NCBI RefSeq assembly: GCF_000972865.1
Contig: NZ_CP011144.1
Coordinates: 3,717,118 to 3,781,117 of the forward strand
Direction of reading: 5' to 3'
Length of the DNA: 64,000 nucleotides
DNA from: Pseudoxanthomonas suwonensis
GTDB lineage: Bacteria > Pseudomonadota > Gammaproteobacteria > Xanthomonadales > Xanthomonadaceae
A program made the translations under genes and the position numbers. The notes below the pieces were generated by a model, which saw only the letters and a list, made by a program, of their open reading frames with translations, did no database searches and was not told where the DNA came from. Shown here piece after piece: positions 7,737 through 16,056 of this stretch. How positions within the stretch are numbered: position 1 is the stretch's first letter; the number at the start of each line of letters is the position of its first letter.

Positions 7737-9471
7737 CATCTTCGTCTCCTATTCCCGCCAGGACCGCGCCCGGGTGGCGCCGCTGGTGGCGGCGCTGGAA
7801 GCCCAGGGCTGGTCGGTGTGGTGGGATCCGGAGATCACTCCGGGCGAGGAGTTCGATTCGCTGATCGCGCGCGAGCTGGACGCGGCGCGTTCGCTGGTGG
7901 TGGTGTGGACGCCGCTGTCGGTGGAGTCGCGCTGGGTGCGCGGCGAGGCGCGCGATGCGGCCGACCGCGGCGTGCTGGTGCCGGTCCGGCTCGACAATGC
8001 CAAGCTGCCGATCGATTTCCGCGCCCTGCACGCCACCGATCTGGACGGCTGGAACGAAGACCGGGGACACGCCGCGTTCCTGAGCCTGTGCAAGGCGCTG
8101 GAGGCCAAGCTGGGCGCGGCGCGGGCGGTGGCCTCGGTCGCGCAGAAGAAGCGCCCGCAGGTCAGCATCTGCGTGCTGCCGTTCGCCAACATGAGCGGCG
8201 ACCCGGAGCAGGAGTACTTCTCCGACGGCATCACCGAGGACATCATCACCGACCTGGGCAAGGTTTCGGCGCTGTCGGTGGTGTCGCGCAACCTGGCGTT
8301 CTCGTTCAAGGGCGCCACCGGCGGGATGGCCGACATCGGCCGCCAGGCCCATGCCTCGCACGTGCTGGTCGGCAGCGTGCGCAAGGCTGGCGAGCGGGTG
8401 CGCATCACCGCCCAGCTGATCGACGCGTCGCGGGATTCCCAGGTCTGGGGCGAACGCTACGACCGCGACCTCAACGACATCTTCGCCCTGCAGGACGAGA
8501 TCTCCAAGGCGATCGTCGCGGCGCTGAAGCTGACCCTGCTGCCCGAGGAGAAGGAGGCACTGGCGCAGCGCGCCACCAGCAACGCCGAGGCCTACCGGCT
8601 GTACCTGATGGCGCGGCAGTTCTGGCTGAAGGACAACGAGCGCAACAACGAGATCGTGATCCGCATCTGCAGGCACGTGGTCGAGCTGGACCCCAACTAC
8701 GCGCAGGCCTGGGCGACCATGGCGCTGGCCCAGTGGAACCTGTTCTGGCAGGCGGATCTGGCGTATGAAGACCTGGAGTACCCGGCCAACCAGGCGCTGG
8801 CGCTGGGCCCGCACCTGGCCGATTCGCACGCTGCGCGGGCGGCGGTGCTGCGCAGCGTGGGCAACTTCAAGGAGGCGCTGGCGGCGGCCAGGCGGGCGAT
8901 CGAGCTTGAGCCGACCTCGTACGTCGCCAACCGGCTGGCGGGCCTGAGCTGCATGGGACTGCGACTCTACGACGAGGCGATCGAGTACCTGGGGGTGGCG
9001 GCCGACGTGATGGAGTCCGATTTCACCGCGGCCGGCATCATCGTCCAGTGCTACGAGGTCAAGAACGACCAGGCCCGCACCCGGACGGCGGCACTGCGGG
9101 CGATGAAACGGATCGAGAAGATCGTGTCGGAGGATCCGGGCCATGGCCGCGCGATCGGCTTCGGCGTGGCCATGCTGGTGGCGCTCGGCGAACGCGAGCG
9201 GGCGATGGAATGGGCCACCCGGGCCCGCCTGATCGATCCGGACAACGCCAACCTGCTGTACAACCTGGCGTGCGGGATGTCGTTGCTGGGGGAGCGCGGC
9301 CGGGCGCTGGACATCCTGGAAGGCGTGGCCGAGCGCTCTTCGCTGGGCATGCTCAGCTGGATCGAGACCGATTCGGACCTGGACGCGATCCGCGACGATC
9401 CGCGCTACCGGGTGATGATCGACCGCGCCAGGCAGCGCCTGGCACAGAAGGCCGACGCCCGGCCGGCCTGA
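7729..9471 (+). CDS. TIR domain / TolB-like / TPR protein (copy 2)
   Basis: 580 residues with the same domain order as its upstream neighbour. I count 122 of the first 130 residues identical to copy 1 (TIR domain, Glu73 kept). The TolB-like domain (ICVLPFANMSGDPEQEYFSDGITEDIITDL...VLVGSVRKAGERVRITAQLID) and the TPR region are far more diverged. The ATG lies inside the end of copy 1, so the two are translationally coupled. Two TIR enzymes with near-identical catalytic domains but different repeat arrays suggest the same signal made in response to different partners. This is inference; a housekeeping scaffold role is not excluded. Confidence 0.8.
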   Translation: MADIFVSYSRQDRARVAPLVAALEAQGWSVWWDPEITPGEEFDSLIARELDAARSLVVVWTPLSVESRWVRGEARDAADRGVLVPVRLDNAKLPIDFRALHATDLDGWNEDRGHAAFLSLCKALEAKLGAARAVASVAQKKRPQVSICVLPFANMSGDPEQEYFSDGITEDIITDLGKVSALSVVSRNLAFSFKGATGGMADIGRQAHASHVLVGSVRKAGERVRITAQLIDASRDSQVWGERYDRDLNDIFALQDEISKAIVAALKLTLLPEEKEALAQRATSNAEAYRLYLMARQFWLKDNERNNEIVIRICRHVVELDPNYAQAWATMALAQWNLFWQADLAYEDLEYPANQALALGPHLADSHAARAAVLRSVGNFKEALAAARRAIELEPTSYVANRLAGLSCMGLRLYDEAIEYLGVAADVMESDFTAAGIIVQCYEVKNDQARTRTAALRAMKRIEKIVSEDPGHGRAIGFGVAMLVALGERERAMEWATRARLIDPDNANLLYNLACGMSLLGERGRALDILEGVAERSSLGMLSWIETDSDLDAIRDDPRYRVMIDRARQRLAQKADARPA

Positions 9472-9484
9472 GGCCCGGGGACGG

Positions 9485-11206
9485 ATGGAACCGCCGATGA
9501 CCCGTGCCGATACTCAAGAGGCCCCGCTGCTCGCCCACAGCCTCGTCGTAGGGGTCACCGGCCACCGCAAGCTGCGCGATACCGATCTTCCCGCGTTGCA
9601 GTCGCGGGTGAGCAGCTTCCTGCAGGAACTGCAGGCCCGCTACCCGCGGCTGCCGGTGGTGCTGCTGTCTTCGCTGGCCGAGGGCAGCGACCAGCTGGCC
9701 GCCCAGGCCGCGCTGGACCTGGGCATCCGCGTGGTCGCGCCGTTGCCGCTGCCGGAGCGGATGTACCGCGAGGATTTCGAGGACCCGCAGGCGCTGGACG
9801 GGTTCGGGCAGCAACTGCGGCAGGTCGAGGCGATCGAGCTGCCGCTGGAGCAGGGCGTCTGGCCCGAGGACGTGGCCCGGCCCGGGCCGGCGCGCGATCG
9901 CCAGTACGCCCGCTCGGGGGTCTTCGTCTCCAGCCATTGCCACGTGCTGTTGGCCCTGTGGGACGGCAAGGAGTCCGGAAGCACGGGCGGAACCGCCCAG
10001 GTGGTGCGCTACCACCTGCACGGAACCCTGGGTGGCGCGGTCGAGCGGCGGTACTCGGCCGACACGCTGCTGGGGCCGGACCGGGAGAGCGTCGTCTATC
10101 ACCTGCCCACGGCCAGGCAGGGGGATACGGACACACCGCCGCTGCCCGGCCGCTGGCTGACGGCGGAAGACGAGATCGTCTCCTCGTACGCCGACCCGCC
10201 TCCGGCGTTCGCGCGGATGTTCGCGCGGCAGTCGGCGTTCAACGTGGATCGCGACAAGTACGCCGCCGAGATCGCGGCGCAGCACGAGGCGTCGCCCGGC
10301 GCGCGCCGGTGCCCGATCTGGCGCACGTTCTCCGCGGCCGACTGGCTGGCACGCACCTGCCAGCGGCGGGTGGCGCGCGTGCTCTGGATCACCTACGTGC
10401 TGGTGGCGCTGATGGGCTTCACCTTCTTCACCTATACCCATGTCATCAGCCACGACGTGGTGATCTACGCGTTCCTGACCATCTTCCTGGTCGGCTTCGG
10501 CGTGGCCACGCTCGCCAGCCGCCGCCAGTGGCAACGTAAGTACCTGGACTACCGCACCCTGGCCGAGGGCCTGAGGGTCCAGTCCTACTGGCGGCGGGCC
10601 GGGCTGGTGCAGCCGGGTGCCCCGGCCTTCGTCCACGACAATTTCCTGCAGAAGCAGGACGTGGAACTGGGCTGGATCCGCAACGTGATGCGCGGCGCCA
10701 GCCTGGACGGCATGCGGGTTCAGGTCGCGGACGACGTCGCCGAAGTGGACGCGGTGATCCGCGAATGGATCGGCAGCGCGCAGTCGGGCGGGCAGCTGGG
10801 CTACTACTCGGCGGCCTCGCTGCGCCGCGAGCGGCAGCATCGCCGTGCCGAGACCCTGGGGCTGGTCTGCATCACGCTCGGCGTGGGCATGAGCGTCGTG
10901 CTCGCGCTGTTCGCCAGGCAGTTCGACGACCACCTCAAGCACATCCTGGTGTCGGTCATGGGCATCCTGTCGGTGGCCGCCGCCGTGCACGAGGCCTACA
11001 TGCACAAGAAGGCGGACAAGGAACTGGCGCGCCAGTTCCGGTTCATGCAGCGGATATTCGCCTCGGCGCGGCGCCTGCTCGACGGCGCCAGGGACAAGGC
11101 GGAGAAGCGGCGGATCCTGGCCGCGCTCGGCGAGGCCGCGCTCACCGAGCACGCCGAGTGGTCGCTGATGCATCGCGATCGGCCGTTGCCGACGTCCAGG
11201 ATCTGA
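9485..11206 (+). CDS. SLOG-type nucleotide-sensor protein with four C-terminal membrane segments
   Basis: 573 residues. The N-terminal part has a Rossmann-like SLOG/LOG signature: VVGVTGHRKLRD (about 21-32), LSSLAEGSDQLAAQAALDLGIRVVAPLPL (about 61-90) and CHVLLALWDGKE. Two membrane hairpins follow, at about residues 298-346 (LWITYVLVALMGFTFF, YAFLTIFLVGFGVATLA) and 454-505 (LGLVCITLGVGMSVVLALFA, ILVSVMGILSVAAAVH). SLOG domains bind NAD-derived or other nucleotide signals; SLOG-4TM proteins are predicted membrane-disrupting effectors. The gene starts 13 bp after the second TIR gene. An in-frame ATG at 9497 is the alternative start. Sensor and effector roles are inferred from architecture. Confidence 0.7.
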   Translation: MEPPMTRADTQEAPLLAHSLVVGVTGHRKLRDTDLPALQSRVSSFLQELQARYPRLPVVLLSSLAEGSDQLAAQAALDLGIRVVAPLPLPERMYREDFEDPQALDGFGQQLRQVEAIELPLEQGVWPEDVARPGPARDRQYARSGVFVSSHCHVLLALWDGKESGSTGGTAQVVRYHLHGTLGGAVERRYSADTLLGPDRESVVYHLPTARQGDTDTPPLPGRWLTAEDEIVSSYADPPPAFARMFARQSAFNVDRDKYAAEIAAQHEASPGARRCPIWRTFSAADWLARTCQRRVARVLWITYVLVALMGFTFFTYTHVISHDVVIYAFLTIFLVGFGVATLASRRQWQRKYLDYRTLAEGLRVQSYWRRAGLVQPGAPAFVHDNFLQKQDVELGWIRNVMRGASLDGMRVQVADDVAEVDAVIREWIGSAQSGGQLGYYSAASLRRERQHRRAETLGLVCITLGVGMSVVLALFARQFDDHLKHILVSVMGILSVAAAVHEAYMHKKADKELARQFRFMQRIFASARRLLDGARDKAEKRRILAALGEAALTEHAEWSLMHRDRPLPTSRI

Positions 11207-11277
11207 ACGACGCGCGGTGCCTGCGGCGGGCCGGCTGCTAGAGTGGCAGCCATACCGCGCACCGGAAACCCATCGCC

Positions 11278-12201
11278 ATGGCCACCCCCGCAAGTCCCTT
11301 TTCCGTCGGCGTTCCCGGCCAGCCCTGGGGCGAGGCGGAGCGGACCCAATGGCGCGCGCTTCAGCGGCGCCAGCGCAGCTACGCCGCCGACGTGCTCGAG
11401 GCGGTCGGCCGCCTGCATGCGCACTGGGACGCGCAGGCCTACGGCGAGCTCGACTACGACCCCGACTTCTACCCGCTGGTCGCGCTGCACAGCGCCGACT
11501 GGGACCACACCCGCCCGGTCGCGCTGGTGACCGGCGGCGTGCACGGCTACGAGACCAGCGGCGTGCACGGCGCGCTGAAGTTCGCGGCCGAGCACGGCAG
11601 CGCCTACGAGGGACGGATCAACCTGCTGGTGGTGCCTTGCGTCAACCCGTGGGGCTACGAGCACATCCAGCGCTGGAACCCGGCCGCGGTGGACCCGAAC
11701 CGCTCCTTCCGCGAGCACGGCCAGGCGCTGGAAGCGATCGCGCTGATGCGGCTGCTGGCGCCGCTGCAGGGCCGGTTCCTGGTCCACGTCGACCTGCACG
11801 AGACCACCGACACCGACGAGAGCGAGTTCCGCCCGGCGCTGGCCGCGCGCGACGGCAAGCCGTTCGAGCCCGGCGGCATCCCCGACGGCTTCTACCTGGT
11901 CGGCGACGCGGACGACCCGCAGCCGGAGTTCCAGCAGGCGATCATCGCCGCGGTGGAACAGGTGACCCACATCGCCCCGGCCGATGCCGACGGCAAGATG
12001 ATCGGCTCGCCGGTGGTCGCGCACGGGGTGATCAACTACCCGGTCAAGGCGCTGGGCCTGTGCGCGTCGGCGACCGGCGCCAGGTACGTGACCACCACCG
12101 AGGTCTATCCCGACAGTCCCAGCGCCACGCCCGAACAGTGCAACGCGGCGCAGGTGGCGGCGGTGCGCGCGGCGATCGACTACGCGCTGGCGCATCCGTA
12201 G
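11278..12201 (+). CDS. M14-family zinc carboxypeptidase-like protein
   Basis: 307 residues with no signal peptide. The M14 zinc motif is GGVHGYETSG (His89, Glu92), the third ligand is in HVDLHETTD (His174), substrate-binding residues are in NPWGYEHIQRWNP and DPNRSF, and the catalytic glutamate is in TTTEVYPD (Glu275). Cytoplasmic members of this group (succinylglutamate desuccinylase/AstE-like or MpaA-like) act on small peptides or amino-acid conjugates. The substrate here is not evident. It stands 71 bp after the SLOG gene and could be cotranscribed, but nothing ties it to that system. Confidence 0.8.
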   Translation: MATPASPFSVGVPGQPWGEAERTQWRALQRRQRSYAADVLEAVGRLHAHWDAQAYGELDYDPDFYPLVALHSADWDHTRPVALVTGGVHGYETSGVHGALKFAAEHGSAYEGRINLLVVPCVNPWGYEHIQRWNPAAVDPNRSFREHGQALEAIALMRLLAPLQGRFLVHVDLHETTDTDESEFRPALAARDGKPFEPGGIPDGFYLVGDADDPQPEFQQAIIAAVEQVTHIAPADADGKMIGSPVVAHGVINYPVKALGLCASATGARYVTTTEVYPDSPSATPEQCNAAQVAAVRAAIDYALAHP

Positions 12202-12284
12202 CCGGCCACGCCGGCGCGTTGCCGGACGCGCGGATTGCTAACATGGCGCGGGGTCGGATGGCGCCGTGCGCCTGCAGGGGTCGA

Positions 12285-13241
12285 ATGTCGTTGTTTCCTT
12301 GGATCGTGCTGGTGCTGGTGGTGGTCGGAGCGGTCCTGGGGTGGCGCCTGCGCGCCAGCCGTGCAACGCGGCCATCGCCGATGCCCATCGCCACGCCGCC
12401 GTCCGCCGTTCCGGCGTCGGTCGGCCCGGACGCCACACGCGAGTGGGCGCTGCCGCTGGTGGAGCTGGCCGCGCTGCCTTGCTCGTCCGTTTCAGCCGAT
12501 GTCGACGCTGATGCCGGGCTCCGCGCCGCCGCTGCGCGGGCGCTGGCTGCCTTCGCCTCCGAACCGCAGCGCCTGCCGCGGCGGCCGCAGTTGCTGCCGC
12601 AGCTGCTGGGCACGCTCAACGACGACGAGGCATCGGGCCGCCAGATCGCCGCGCTGATCGCGCGCGATCCGGCGCTGGCCGCGACCCTGCTCAAGCTGGC
12701 CAACAGTCCGCTGTACCGCCTGCAGCAGGCGCCGGTCGAAAGCGTGGACCGGGCGGTGATGCTGGTCGGCACCGAGGGCCTGCGCCGGCTGGTGGCGGTG
12801 GCGCTGATGCAGCCGGTGATGCGCACCGAAGGCGGAGTGTTCGGCCGCCTGCCCGGGCTGGTCTGGGAGCACACCCAGCACGCGACCGTGGCGGCGGTGC
12901 GGCACGCGCAGGTGGCGGGCGAGGATACCTTCGCCGCGCAGCTGCTGGTGCTGCTGCAGGGCCTGGGCGCGATCGTGGTGGTGCAGACCCTGCGCGACGA
13001 ATGCCAGCGCGCCGGCGGCGGTGCGCCGCAGGCCGCGACCACCGCCGACCTGCTGCGGCAGTGGTCGCCGCGCATCGGCCGGCTGCTGGCCGGCCAGTGG
13101 CAGCTGTCGCCGCGCCTGCTCGAGGCGCTGGACGACCAGGCCCGGCCCGAGACGGGGGCGATGGGCGGGCTCGGACGCGCGCTGGCGGCCGCCGGGGCGG
13201 AAGCGGCGGAGCGGATGCGGCAGGAGCCGGTCGCAGGCTAG
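12285..13241 (+). CDS. Membrane-anchored HDOD-domain protein
   Basis: 318 residues. One N-terminal transmembrane helix (LFPWIVLVLVVVGAVLGWRLR, residues 3-23) and a proline-rich linker lead into an HDOD domain from about residue 90 (LPQLLGTLNDDEASGRQIAALIARDPALAATLLKLANSPLYR...ESVDRAVMLVGTEGLRRLVAVAL). HDOD is a catalytically dead HD-like fold used in signalling, often linked to cell cycle, biofilm or motility control in xanthomonads. No partner output domain is attached. The GGGG-rich stretch upstream gives only a weak ribosome site. Confidence 0.75.
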   Translation: MSLFPWIVLVLVVVGAVLGWRLRASRATRPSPMPIATPPSAVPASVGPDATREWALPLVELAALPCSSVSADVDADAGLRAAAARALAAFASEPQRLPRRPQLLPQLLGTLNDDEASGRQIAALIARDPALAATLLKLANSPLYRLQQAPVESVDRAVMLVGTEGLRRLVAVALMQPVMRTEGGVFGRLPGLVWEHTQHATVAAVRHAQVAGEDTFAAQLLVLLQGLGAIVVVQTLRDECQRAGGGAPQAATTADLLRQWSPRIGRLLAGQWQLSPRLLEALDDQARPETGAMGGLGRALAAAGAEAAERMRQEPVAG

Positions 13242-13323
13242 GCCGTCGCCGCACGGCGGCGAGCCACTCGATGCGCACGGATCCCGATCCTGCGGACGGG
13301 GTGCTGGACCCATGACTTTCGAC

Positions 13324-13353
13324 CTAGACAAAATGGTCTAGACAAACTTGTCT
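13324..13353. promoter_or_regulatory. Probable BlaI-type operator (two overlapping palindromes)
   Basis: Two inverted repeats lie about 45-75 bp before the regulator start: CTAGAC-N6-GTCTAG (13324-13341) and AGACAA-N2-TTGTCT (13340-13353), sharing two bases. The half-site AGACAA is therefore present in tandem. Their location directly upstream of a BlaI/MecI repressor gene suggests autoregulation of the blaI-M56 pair. Confidence 0.55.
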
Positions 13354-13399
13354 GGAAGGCGCAGGATGCGGCCATCGCTCCTCCTGGATGACCCCGACG

Positions 13400-13828
13400 A
13401 TGTCGCGTCCACACGACCGCAAGCCGCGTCCGCCCAGGCCCACCGCCGCCGAACTGGACCTGTTGCGGGTGATCTGGCGACAGGGGCCTTCGACCGCGCG
13501 CGAGGTCCACCAGGCGCTGCAGGCCGAACGGCCGGAACTGCAGCAGGCCACCGTGCTGCGCCTGCTGCAGGTGATGCACGGCAAGGGCCTGGTGGTGCGC
13601 GACGAGAGTCAGCGCTCGCACGTCTATGCCGCCGCGCACGCGCAGGACGCGCTGCAGACCAACCTGCTGGGCGAGCTGATCCACAAGGCGTTCGCCGGCT
13701 CCGGCAAGGCGCTGGTGATGGCCGCGCTCGACGGCCACGTCAGCGAGCGCGAGCGCGAGGAGATCCGCCGCCTGCTGCAGGAAACCGAACCCCGGGCACC
13801 GGGCAAGGGAGGCAAGCGCCATGCATGA
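13400..13828 (+). CDS. BlaI/MecI/CopY-family transcriptional repressor
   Basis: 142 residues. The winged helix occupies about residues 15-75 (TAAELDLLRVIWRQGPSTAREVHQAL...ATVLRLLQVMHGKGLVVRDESQRSHVYAA) and a C-terminal dimerisation helix carries the site where BlaI is normally cleaved. The ATG at 13400 is used; an in-frame ATG at 13388 adds four residues. It overlaps the downstream M56 protease by 8 bp, the standard BlaI-BlaR1 pairing. No beta-lactamase gene is in view, so the regulated genes are unknown; the AGACAA palindromes just upstream are the likely binding sites. Confidence 0.85.
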   Translation: MSRPHDRKPRPPRPTAAELDLLRVIWRQGPSTAREVHQALQAERPELQQATVLRLLQVMHGKGLVVRDESQRSHVYAAAHAQDALQTNLLGELIHKAFAGSGKALVMAALDGHVSEREREEIRRLLQETEPRAPGKGGKRHA

Positions 13829-15986
13829 GTCGATCGCTGGACTGGTACCGATACTGGGGCGTGCGCTGCTGCACTTCCTCTGGCAGGGCGCGCTGATCGG
13901 CCTGCTGGCGGCGCTGGCGCTGCAGCTGCTGCGCGATGCCCGGCCACAGCTGCGCTACGCGGTGGCCTGCCTGGCGCTGCTGGCCTGCGTGCTGGCGCCG
14001 ATGGCGTACGTTGCCTGGGCGTCGATGGACGCGCCCGCGGCCATGGCGTCTGCGTCGAAGGCGGCGGCCGCGACGGAGGCAGGCGCGACCGGCCTGGTGG
14101 TCGCCTTGGCGCTGCTGCCGGTCGGCCAGGCCGTGCAGGGCCTGGAATCGTTGCTGCCACGCCTGGTCCTGCTGTGGGCGGCCGGCGCCTGCACGCTGTC
14201 GTTGCGCCTGGCGCTCGGCGTGTGGTGGATCGGTCGCCTGCCGGTGCTGTCGGCGCCGCACCTGCAGCGCAAGTGGCAGGCCCGGCTCGACGCGCTCGGT
14301 ACGCGCCTGGGCGTGCGCCGGGCGGTGGAACTGCGGCTGGCGATGACCCTGGATTCGCCGGTGGTGGCGGGCTGGTGGCGGCCGGTGGTGCTGGTGCCCG
14401 CCGCGCTGCTGGCGCGGATGCCGGTGGACTACCTGGAGGCGCTGCTGGCCCACGAACTGGCGCACGTGCGCCGCCACGACTACCTGGTCAACCTGCTGCA
14501 GGGCGTGGCCGAGGCGCTGCTGTTCTACCACCCGGTCACCTGGTGGCTGTCGCGGCGGATCCGCCTCGAGCGCGAGCAGGTGGCCGACCGGCTGGCCGCC
14601 GATGCGATCGGCGAACCGCGGCGGCTGGCCGTGGCTCTGGCCGCGCTGGCCGACGAACAGGCGGCGCTGCGCGCCGTCCCGCAACCCGCACTTACCGCAC
14701 TCGGTCCGCCTGGAGGACATCTCGTGAAACGCATCGAACAACTCGTCGCTCCCGGCCGCGCCGCCAGCGGCGGCCGCTTCGTGTTCCCGCTGCTGGGCCT
14801 GGCCGCGGCCGGCCTGGCGTTCTACGCCCAGGCGCAGCGCGAGCTGGCGACCACAGTCCCGGCGGCCAGCGTGGCCACGGCGCCGGCGACCGCCACGACG
14901 CCGCTGGAGGCGGAGGCACCAGCGATCAGCGGCGTGGTCGCAGCGACCGCGCATGCGCCGGCAACTCCGGCGCCTGCGCCGCGTGCCACCGCGGCGGTGC
15001 AGGCCGCGCCGGTCGCAGCGCCAGCGGCCGCCGCATCGCCTGGCGGCGCACCGGTGGTATCCGCGCCGCCTGCACCACCCACGCCGCCTTCCAGGGCCGT
15101 TCCTGCGCCGCCTCCGCCTCCCGCAGTGCCCTCGGCCGGCACCGTCCCGGCGCCACCCGCGCCTCCCGCGACGCCGTCGGCCAGGCCCGTTCCGGCACCG
15201 CCGGCGCCGCCGCGTCCGCCGGCAGTGGCCCAGGTGCGCCACCACGGCGCCGCCGGCGAGCCGTATGCGCTGGTGCGCAGGGGCAGCGAGGCCTACCTGA
15301 TGTCCGGTTCCAGCGACGACATGCCGCAGATCGAGGCGGCGCGCCGCTCGCTGGACGGCGACTTCTTCTGGTTCCGCCGCAACGGCCAGGCGTACGTGGT
15401 CACCGATCCGGCCGTGCTGTCGCGCGTGGGGCGGTCCTGGTCGCAGGCCGACGCACTGGGCGAGCGCATGCGCGTCCTCGGCCAGGAGATGGAGGGCCAC
15501 GGCCGCAAGATGGAAACGATCGGCCGCGAGATGGAAAAGGTCGCCGGCGCCGCCAGGCCGCCGGCGGGATTCGAGGCGGCGGCGCGGCAGATGGAAACGC
15601 TGGGCCGCCAGCAGGGCGGTATCGGCGAGCGCCAGGCGCGCCTGGCGCTGGCCATGATCGGCGCCGACGACCAGCGCCAGGCCGAACTGCAGCGGCAGAT
15701 GCAGGCGCTGGAGCGCGAGCAGGCGGCGCTGTCCCGGAAGATGGAGGCGCAGTCCAGGCAACTGGAGGCCGAAGCCGGACGCCACCAGCGGCAGATGCAG
15801 CCGATGGAGGCGCTGTCGCGGCAGATGGAGGAGGCGTCGAAGCCCATGGACGCCCTGGGCAGGCAGATGGACGGGCTGGGCCGGCAGATGGACGAGGCCA
15901 GCCAGCGCGCCGAACGCGAAACCCGCCAGCTGATCGCCGAATCGTTCGACAAGGGCCTGGCCAAGCCGCTGCCGCAGCGGCAGTGA
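13821..15986 (+). CDS. M56-family (BlaR1-like) membrane metallopeptidase with coiled-coil tail
   Basis: 721 residues. An N-terminal multi-helix membrane part (three or four segments) is followed by the zinc protease site HELAH (His211-Glu212, His215) and the third-ligand region EREQVADRLAADA. One more membrane helix follows (FVFPLLGLAAAGLAFYA). Instead of the penicillin-binding sensor of BlaR1, the periplasmic part is a long Ala/Pro-rich linker (about 340-475) and then a Met/Gln-rich coiled coil (repeated RQMEAL/RQMDGL units) to the C terminus. M56 proteases cleave their BlaI partner after sensing an envelope signal. The tail makes a beta-lactam ligand unlikely. Confidence 0.8.
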   Translation: MHESIAGLVPILGRALLHFLWQGALIGLLAALALQLLRDARPQLRYAVACLALLACVLAPMAYVAWASMDAPAAMASASKAAAATEAGATGLVVALALLPVGQAVQGLESLLPRLVLLWAAGACTLSLRLALGVWWIGRLPVLSAPHLQRKWQARLDALGTRLGVRRAVELRLAMTLDSPVVAGWWRPVVLVPAALLARMPVDYLEALLAHELAHVRRHDYLVNLLQGVAEALLFYHPVTWWLSRRIRLEREQVADRLAADAIGEPRRLAVALAALADEQAALRAVPQPALTALGPPGGHLVKRIEQLVAPGRAASGGRFVFPLLGLAAAGLAFYAQAQRELATTVPAASVATAPATATTPLEAEAPAISGVVAATAHAPATPAPAPRATAAVQAAPVAAPAAAASPGGAPVVSAPPAPPTPPSRAVPAPPPPPAVPSAGTVPAPPAPPATPSARPVPAPPAPPRPPAVAQVRHHGAAGEPYALVRRGSEAYLMSGSSDDMPQIEAARRSLDGDFFWFRRNGQAYVVTDPAVLSRVGRSWSQADALGERMRVLGQEMEGHGRKMETIGREMEKVAGAARPPAGFEAAARQMETLGRQQGGIGERQARLALAMIGADDQRQAELQRQMQALEREQAALSRKMEAQSRQLEAEAGRHQRQMQPMEALSRQMEEASKPMDALGRQMDGLGRQMDEASQRAERETRQLIAESFDKGLAKPLPQRQ

Positions 15987-16003
15987 CCACGCGCATGCGC
16001 TGC

Positions 16004-16029
16004 CGGGCATCCCGCGGCCGGGATGCCCG
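16004..16029. terminator. Hairpin between converging M56 and cheA genes
   Basis: A perfect 11-bp stem (CGGGCATCCCG / CGGGATGCCCG) with the tetraloop CGGC lies between the two stops. There is no T-run on either side, so if it terminates it does so in both directions without a classical U-tract. Confidence 0.5.
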
Positions 16030-16056
16030 TGGTCCGCAGCCCGCGATACCGGCGCC

